From the NCBI GenBank assembly GCA_018896525.1, contig JAHIMR010000031.1:1-37815 (forward strand): DNA of 37,815 nucleotides, given 5' to 3'. Position numbers and translations under genes: made by a program. Of the stretch, positions 33,539-37,815 are shown piece by piece (positions within the stretch are counted from its first letter, which is position 1; each line of letters starts with the position of its first letter). Under the pieces are notes generated by a model that saw only the letters and a program-made list of their open reading frames with translations, did no database searches and had not been told where the DNA came from. Source of the DNA: Actinomycetota bacterium. GTDB lineage: Bacteria > Actinomycetota > Geothermincolia > Fen-727 > Anoxymicrobiaceae.

Positions 33539-33807
33539 GGAAAAAGCACAGGAAATTATACAACAAAGTCACTTATATGGACTGGGACGGCGAGAATATT
33601 GAGACTGAACCGATGACCATCATGGAAATACCGGACCTCTGGAAACACAGAATCTTCTTCAATCTACGGAATCTGTTTGGTCAACTAATTGTTTATTTCC
33701 AGGAGTATGAGTGGATTCCGGTTACAGAGAGAGGATGGGAAATAGCAAAAAAACGGGCAGAGAGACAAGCAGAGAAAAGGAAACGAGCAGAAAGGCAACC
33801 GTACTGA
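33535..33807 (+). CDS. Small protein of 90 residues, unknown
   Basis: This starts in ATGA overlap with the previous gene. The basic N-terminus leads to a hydrophobic/aromatic centre ('IFFNLRNLFGQLIVYFQEYEW'), then a very Lys/Arg/Glu-rich helix. No family is recognised. A single base separates its stop from the next ATG. Confidence 0.65.
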   Translation: MRKKHRKLYNKVTYMDWDGENIETEPMTIMEIPDLWKHRIFFNLRNLFGQLIVYFQEYEWIPVTERGWEIAKKRAERQAEKRKRAERQPY

Positions 33808-33808
33808 A

Positions 33809-34291
33809 ATGGCGGACAACGACAACTTAAGAAACAACGGGGATAAACCTAACGCCGCACACGGCGGGGGTATGGGGGGCGATACGAGAGACTGGGATTT
33901 TATTGATTCCCTGGAAGATGAACTGGAGGAAGAGGAAGAGGAAGGAAACGGAAAGGAGGCGAGGATGAACAAGCAAACGGCACAAACAGAACGGTATGAA
34001 TCAATCGAAAAGGCATTGGAGGCACTACGAGCGGAAGGTTATCAGCAGGTCAGATTTGATATATCCAGTACGTCCAACGGGCAATTAGGAATTGAGCGAA
34101 TAATGGTTTCTATAGATGATTACTTGGCTGGTGAGTACGTCGATGCTACTGGACAAGAGATGATAATTTGCGACCTCGATGACCGTGAGTTCATGGCCGA
34201 GCGAATGGGCGACAACGGCGTATGGCTAATGCCAGCCAATGTCTACGATGAGCTTGGAATGAAGAAGCGAGTGTACTGGATTACGAGATAA
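33809..34291 (+). CDS. Acidic-leader protein of 160 residues, unknown, with strong internal start
   Basis: This encodes a Gly/Asn-rich and then Glu-rich leader (residues 1-52) followed by a compact domain beginning 'MNKQTAQTERYESIEKALEALRAEGYQQVRFD'. The ATG at 33809 follows the previous stop by one base but has no clear ribosome site. An in-frame ATG at 33965 has a perfect AAGGAGG five bases upstream and would give a 108-residue protein. Either the short form is the main product or two forms are made. Function unknown; it lies directly before the replication protein. Confidence 0.65.
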   Translation: MADNDNLRNNGDKPNAAHGGGMGGDTRDWDFIDSLEDELEEEEEEGNGKEARMNKQTAQTERYESIEKALEALRAEGYQQVRFDISSTSNGQLGIERIMVSIDDYLAGEYVDATGQEMIICDLDDREFMAERMGDNGVWLMPANVYDELGMKKRVYWITR

Positions 34292-34316
34292 AGGAAAGGA
34301 AAAAAGGCGAGAGAAG

Positions 34317-37300
34317 ATGACCACCAACGACAAACTTGAAATCGAAGATGCAATGACAAAGGAATTTCTCGACACGTTGTATGGACGGGTGACCAAAGAG
34401 GGGTATGCAGTACTGGCGTGGTCTCCAGAAGGAAAAACGGACGATTTCTATATATCAGATAACTGGTTTGACATGTCAAAAGAAGAAGGACGGGCAGGTC
34501 TCGTCGAAGATGCAAAAAAACTCAATGCCAGTGGACTGGTCAACACATTCTTCACAGTGAATCTTCGTCCATGCCCGATGCCAGGAAAACGAGGTGGAGA
34601 TAATGACGTTGCATACTACGTGGGTTGCCACTGTGATTATGACATCGGTAAAGAAGGCGAGCCGCAGAGTATAGAAGATATCAAAGACTTCATAAGCACG
34701 CTGCCACTTATTCCGCCGATTGCAGTTCTCAGCGGAAGTGGTGCCCACACATACAACCCGTTTAAGACGCCCATAAGTAAAACAGAGAAAAACATCAAGG
34801 CGACGGCAAAACGTTGGGGGACAGCGATAAAGAATATGGCGGAAGAACAATGTGGGTGGAGACCGGATACAGCTGCTTTTGACATAAGCAGGCTTCTGCG
34901 TCTTCCAGGAACGTACAACATGAAAGACCCCGATAATCAAAAACTTGTAACGGCTCACTACGCTGGCATAGTCCAGTACTTCCCTCTGGAGACAATCGAG
35001 GAACGGATTATATCTATTGTGCCCGAAGTACCCGACGAAGATTATGACCCGAACTGGGAATATGACCCGAAGAAACAGGTTGCCGACTGGCAGAAGATTA
35101 AACAGGGATGTGGGGTGGCGAGAATCTGCGAAACTCAAGCGAAGAAACTTTCTTACCCCGAGTGGTATTTCGGCGCTCTTGGCATAGCGGGATTCTGTGC
35201 CAATGGAGACAACATCGCCCATAAGATATCTTTGCCCTATGAAGGTTACAGCGAGCAAGAGACAAGCAAGATGTTGAAGTGTAGAAGAGAGGGAGCCTCT
35301 GCAGCGACGTGTAAGCATCTGGAGACCGTGAGCCTGCGTTTCGGGCGAGCCTGCGAGCAGTGTGAACATCGGGAAAATATCAAGACGCCATTGACACTGG
35401 GAATGCCCGACAAAGTGGAGCTGGCAAAGGAGAAAATAGACTACACAATCGAAAAGATTAAAACTGCCAACAACAAAGCGGAGGCAGCAAAGACCGTATT
35501 TGATGACCCAGAGGTCATTGGGTCGCTGGCATTGCTGGAGACACAAGCACTACCCAAATATGCCCAAGTGAAACCGCAGCTGAGAGAACATGGCATCAAC
35601 CTTACAGACCTGCAGAAAGCAATCACGCAGCACAAGACAGAGAAAGCAAAAGAACGCCACCTACACGAGGTCAAACCTGGCGAGAGGGGACCGACTATAA
35701 CTCCACTCATGGAAGATGAAAGAGGGTACTTCAATCAGCGGACTAAAATAATTGAAGGACATGAAATCCTTGTAAGAGAGCCACTCTCAAATTTCACCCT
35801 AAAGAAAAAACTCGTAATAGAGATGGAGAACGGAGATGAAGTTATAAGGTGTGAGATGAAAATCAACGGTGGGGAAATCCGAGAGGTAGACTTCCATCAC
35901 GCAGCGTTCATCCGTAACGAGAAATTTATTGAGGCACTCGGGACCATAGATGTCCAGTGGCAGGGAACCAACAATGACATACAGCGATTGAGGGCAAATT
36001 TATCTCCACAAGAAGCGCCTCGAAAGAAGGGCATAACGTCGCTCGGTTTTTACAAAGCGGACAATGGTGCTAACTATTATATCTATCCCCATGTAACAGT
36101 AGGAACAGAAGGGGAGGTAAAGGATGGACCTTTCCTGTATATGCCCGAGCAGGAGCACGACATGGACGATATCCTTCCTAAGAAATGGCCGACGCCAGAA
36201 AAAGAACAGGAAGCAGTTGAAGCGGTCTACAAATATCTCTCGCAACTCAACGACGCTAACATCATTGGGCCAGTTATAGGCTGGATATACGCTTCCAAAT
36301 TCTGCACCTTGATTCGTGAGAATCTGGATTGTGGTGGCTTTCCGATTTTAAATACTAGTGGTCAGAAAGGAACTGGTAAATCGACCACTATGCAAATAGC
36401 AACGAGGACGGAGGGACTTCCCGACGATTACAAACCAAACCCCGCTGACATGACACGTTTCACCCGCTTGAGCCAACAAGCATATTCTTCGTCGGTCCCG
36501 ACTTTCTTAGATGAATTCCGTGTGGGTGAATATACCAAGAGAGGATTTGATGTTTGGAAGCATGACATGCGGTCAGCATGGGGAGGGGAGACTGTACAGA
36601 GAGGACGAGCAAACCAGACAATCAAAACGTACAAACTCAAGTCACCCCCCTGGGTTAGTGGAGAAGATATGATTCCAGAAAGCGCAATGAGTGATAGAAC
36701 AATTTTCGTCCCGCTCAGAGATGAAATAAAAGAAGGGGACCCCCGAGATGATGCCCGTAAAGCGTTGGGTAAGGCTCCCTTACAAGCGTTCATTTACCCT
36801 TACCTGTCATGGTGCCTTCGTCTCATTAAAGAAGAGAAATTCTGGCCGTTGCTGGAGCGTTCGGTTAGGAGGGCCAACGCGATTATTGATGCAAACGGCG
36901 TGGATGCCCCAAACCGAGTCAGGACCAATCTCGGAATAATCCTCTTTGGCTGGAACCTGTTCTGCCAGTACGGAAAATATCATGGTCTCAAGCCATCCAA
37001 ACTAATCAACGGGTCCCCAAGGACGGCACTGGTACAAGCCCTTTACCAGATACTTCCTGGAGGCAGAAGGCGTCATGACCTTGATGACCTCATGAAAATC
37101 ATCGCAGTCATGATAGACAATAGAATCCTCTCCTATGGGGACCAGTATGTCACACGCTACATTGACGACGCCATCGTAATACGCCTTCCTGCGGTGCTGT
37201 CATCAGCAAGGAAGTTCATTAGAGACACTGACACAAATGAGACCATCTTTTCGGAGAACCACTACAGGGAACTAATAGGGGAAAAAGTTGAGCTGATAGA

Positions 37301-37580
37301 AAAAGCGAAGAAAGATAAAGATGTCAAAGTCAGTTACATCATGAGAACAACGGGCGCAGGGACATTCGCTGGCAAACGGCAGTTGAAGGGTGTCCTTGTT
37401 GACCCCGATATCCTCGAGGATGAGCTGGGAATTGATGTTGACCTCTGGAAGAAGCCTTCGAAGAAAAAAGAGGACGAAGAGGGCGACGAAAACAAAGAGG
37501 GCGAAGCCGAGAACGAAAACGAGAAGGACAAGAGTAAAGAAGATAAAGACGAACCCAACGATAAATCCATGCCTTTCTAG
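34317..37580 (+). CDS. Replication protein: AEP-type primase fused to AAA+/SF3-like helicase
   Basis: This is a 1087-residue protein. The N-terminal part has archaeo-eukaryotic primase features: 'GCHCDYDIG' (Asp107, Asp109), 'SGSGAH' (139-144) and 'AFDISRLLRLPGTYN' (Asp189). A Cys/His cluster ('TCKH', then 'ACEQCEH', ~330-350) may bind zinc. The second half has a Walker A 'GQKGTGKST' (682-690) and an acidic Walker B 'TFLDEF' (729-734), as in helicases of plasmids, satellites and integrative elements. The C-terminal ~60 residues are a Lys/Glu/Asp-rich disordered tail. It probably primes and unwinds the element during autonomous replication. It is the last gene of the rightward operon and is followed by a large hairpin. 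Confidence 0.8.
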   Translation: MTTNDKLEIEDAMTKEFLDTLYGRVTKEGYAVLAWSPEGKTDDFYISDNWFDMSKEEGRAGLVEDAKKLNASGLVNTFFTVNLRPCPMPGKRGGDNDVAYYVGCHCDYDIGKEGEPQSIEDIKDFISTLPLIPPIAVLSGSGAHTYNPFKTPISKTEKNIKATAKRWGTAIKNMAEEQCGWRPDTAAFDISRLLRLPGTYNMKDPDNQKLVTAHYAGIVQYFPLETIEERIISIVPEVPDEDYDPNWEYDPKKQVADWQKIKQGCGVARICETQAKKLSYPEWYFGALGIAGFCANGDNIAHKISLPYEGYSEQETSKMLKCRREGASAATCKHLETVSLRFGRACEQCEHRENIKTPLTLGMPDKVELAKEKIDYTIEKIKTANNKAEAAKTVFDDPEVIGSLALLETQALPKYAQVKPQLREHGINLTDLQKAITQHKTEKAKERHLHEVKPGERGPTITPLMEDERGYFNQRTKIIEGHEILVREPLSNFTLKKKLVIEMENGDEVIRCEMKINGGEIREVDFHHAAFIRNEKFIEALGTIDVQWQGTNNDIQRLRANLSPQEAPRKKGITSLGFYKADNGANYYIYPHVTVGTEGEVKDGPFLYMPEQEHDMDDILPKKWPTPEKEQEAVEAVYKYLSQLNDANIIGPVIGWIYASKFCTLIRENLDCGGFPILNTSGQKGTGKSTTMQIATRTEGLPDDYKPNPADMTRFTRLSQQAYSSSVPTFLDEFRVGEYTKRGFDVWKHDMRSAWGGETVQRGRANQTIKTYKLKSPPWVSGEDMIPESAMSDRTIFVPLRDEIKEGDPRDDARKALGKAPLQAFIYPYLSWCLRLIKEEKFWPLLERSVRRANAIIDANGVDAPNRVRTNLGIILFGWNLFCQYGKYHGLKPSKLINGSPRTALVQALYQILPGGRRRHDLDDLMKIIAVMIDNRILSYGDQYVTRYIDDAIVIRLPAVLSSARKFIRDTDTNETIFSENHYRELIGEKVELIEKAKKDKDVKVSYIMRTTGAGTFAGKRQLKGVLVDPDILEDELGIDVDLWKKPSKKKEDEEGDENKEGEAENENEKDKSKEDKDEPNDKSMPF

Positions 37581-37603
37581 TAATAAATGAGAACCACCTA
37601 GAA

Positions 37604-37653
37604 CCACGCCCACGAAGCACACCACGTGTTCGACGTGTGCTTCGTGGGCGTGG
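37604..37653. repeat. Perfect 19-bp-arm hairpin after the replication gene
   Basis: The arms 37604-37622 and 37635-37653 are exact reverse complements (CCACGCCCACGAAGCACAC and its complement) with a 12-base loop. The loop region can also form CACGT/ACGTG. There is no T-run, so a replication or transfer origin, or an element end, is as likely as a terminator. Confidence 0.88.
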
Positions 37654-37815
37654 CGTCAGCACTGACGGCTCACTGACTCTCTTTCCCCACCCCTACGCAT
37701 AGCATCTAACTGAATTTCCGGCACGGCAAAATCAGATTTCCCTGTTCTCGGACTGGCGGGACCAGGTTCAGGCCTGATCACAAGCCCGAAACCGCTTAAG
37801 CGGAACCCTGTGGCA
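37654..37815. other. Non-coding right edge with a 12-bp palindrome
   Basis: No gene is visible to the window edge. CCGCTTAAGCGG at 37792-37803 is a perfect palindrome. No copy of the tRNA-Lys 3' end is found here, so the right attachment site is not in this stretch. Confidence 0.4.

Overview
The window looks like a contig from an anaerobic, GC-rich, deep-branching Actinomycetota. This is an inference from two large secreted proteins ending in ~105-residue 'YFAEGTTR-x-GF' repeats, a DUF7144-like membrane protein, and a benzoyl-CoA-reductase-type gene cluster. No rRNA or marker gene is present to prove it. The last ~7 kb is visibly AT-richer and looks like an integrated mobile element.

Layout. 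Positions 1-8.7 kb hold ordinary genes: a partial gene end, a YihY/BrkB membrane protein, a secreted RIFT-barrel/toroid carbohydrate-active-like protein, a TMEM175-type channel, a D-aminoacylase-type amidohydrolase and a zinc-ribbon membrane protein. Positions 8.9-14.7 kb hold a second secreted repeat protein, a DUF7144 membrane protein, tRNA-Arg(TCT), a REC-PAS-PAS regulator and tRNA-His(GTG). Four members of one hairpin repeat family are spread between 1.3 and 14.8 kb, three of them beside the tRNAs.

Positions 14.9-29.1 kb are one long same-strand locus and the most interesting part. It encodes two acyl-CoA dehydrogenase-like proteins and three related all-helical proteins of unknown function. 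A BcrC/BzdN-like subunit follows, then three consecutive BcrB/BzdO-like paralogues and two HgdC/BcrA/BcrD-type ATPase activators. It ends with a short protein resembling one domain of acetyl-CoA synthase plus a CxxC-x5-C tail, and a CooC-type ATPase with a CxC motif. My reading is an ATP-dependent low-potential acyl-CoA reductase or dehydratase system with its own metal-centre accessory proteins and a novel helical-protein module. No CO dehydrogenase catalytic subunit is seen in the window.

Positions 29.15-29.55 kb hold a regular array of ten 21-bp GC-rich palindromes (period 36-39 bp). An LpxH-like metallophosphoesterase and tRNA-Lys(CTT) follow. From the tRNA-Lys onward lies an integrated element: tyrosine recombinase and XRE repressor leftward from one promoter, and rightward a HTH/excisionase-like protein, four small overlapping genes and a 1087-aa primase-helicase protein. 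It continues to the end of the window, where a 19-bp-stem hairpin is found. The right end of the element is not identified.
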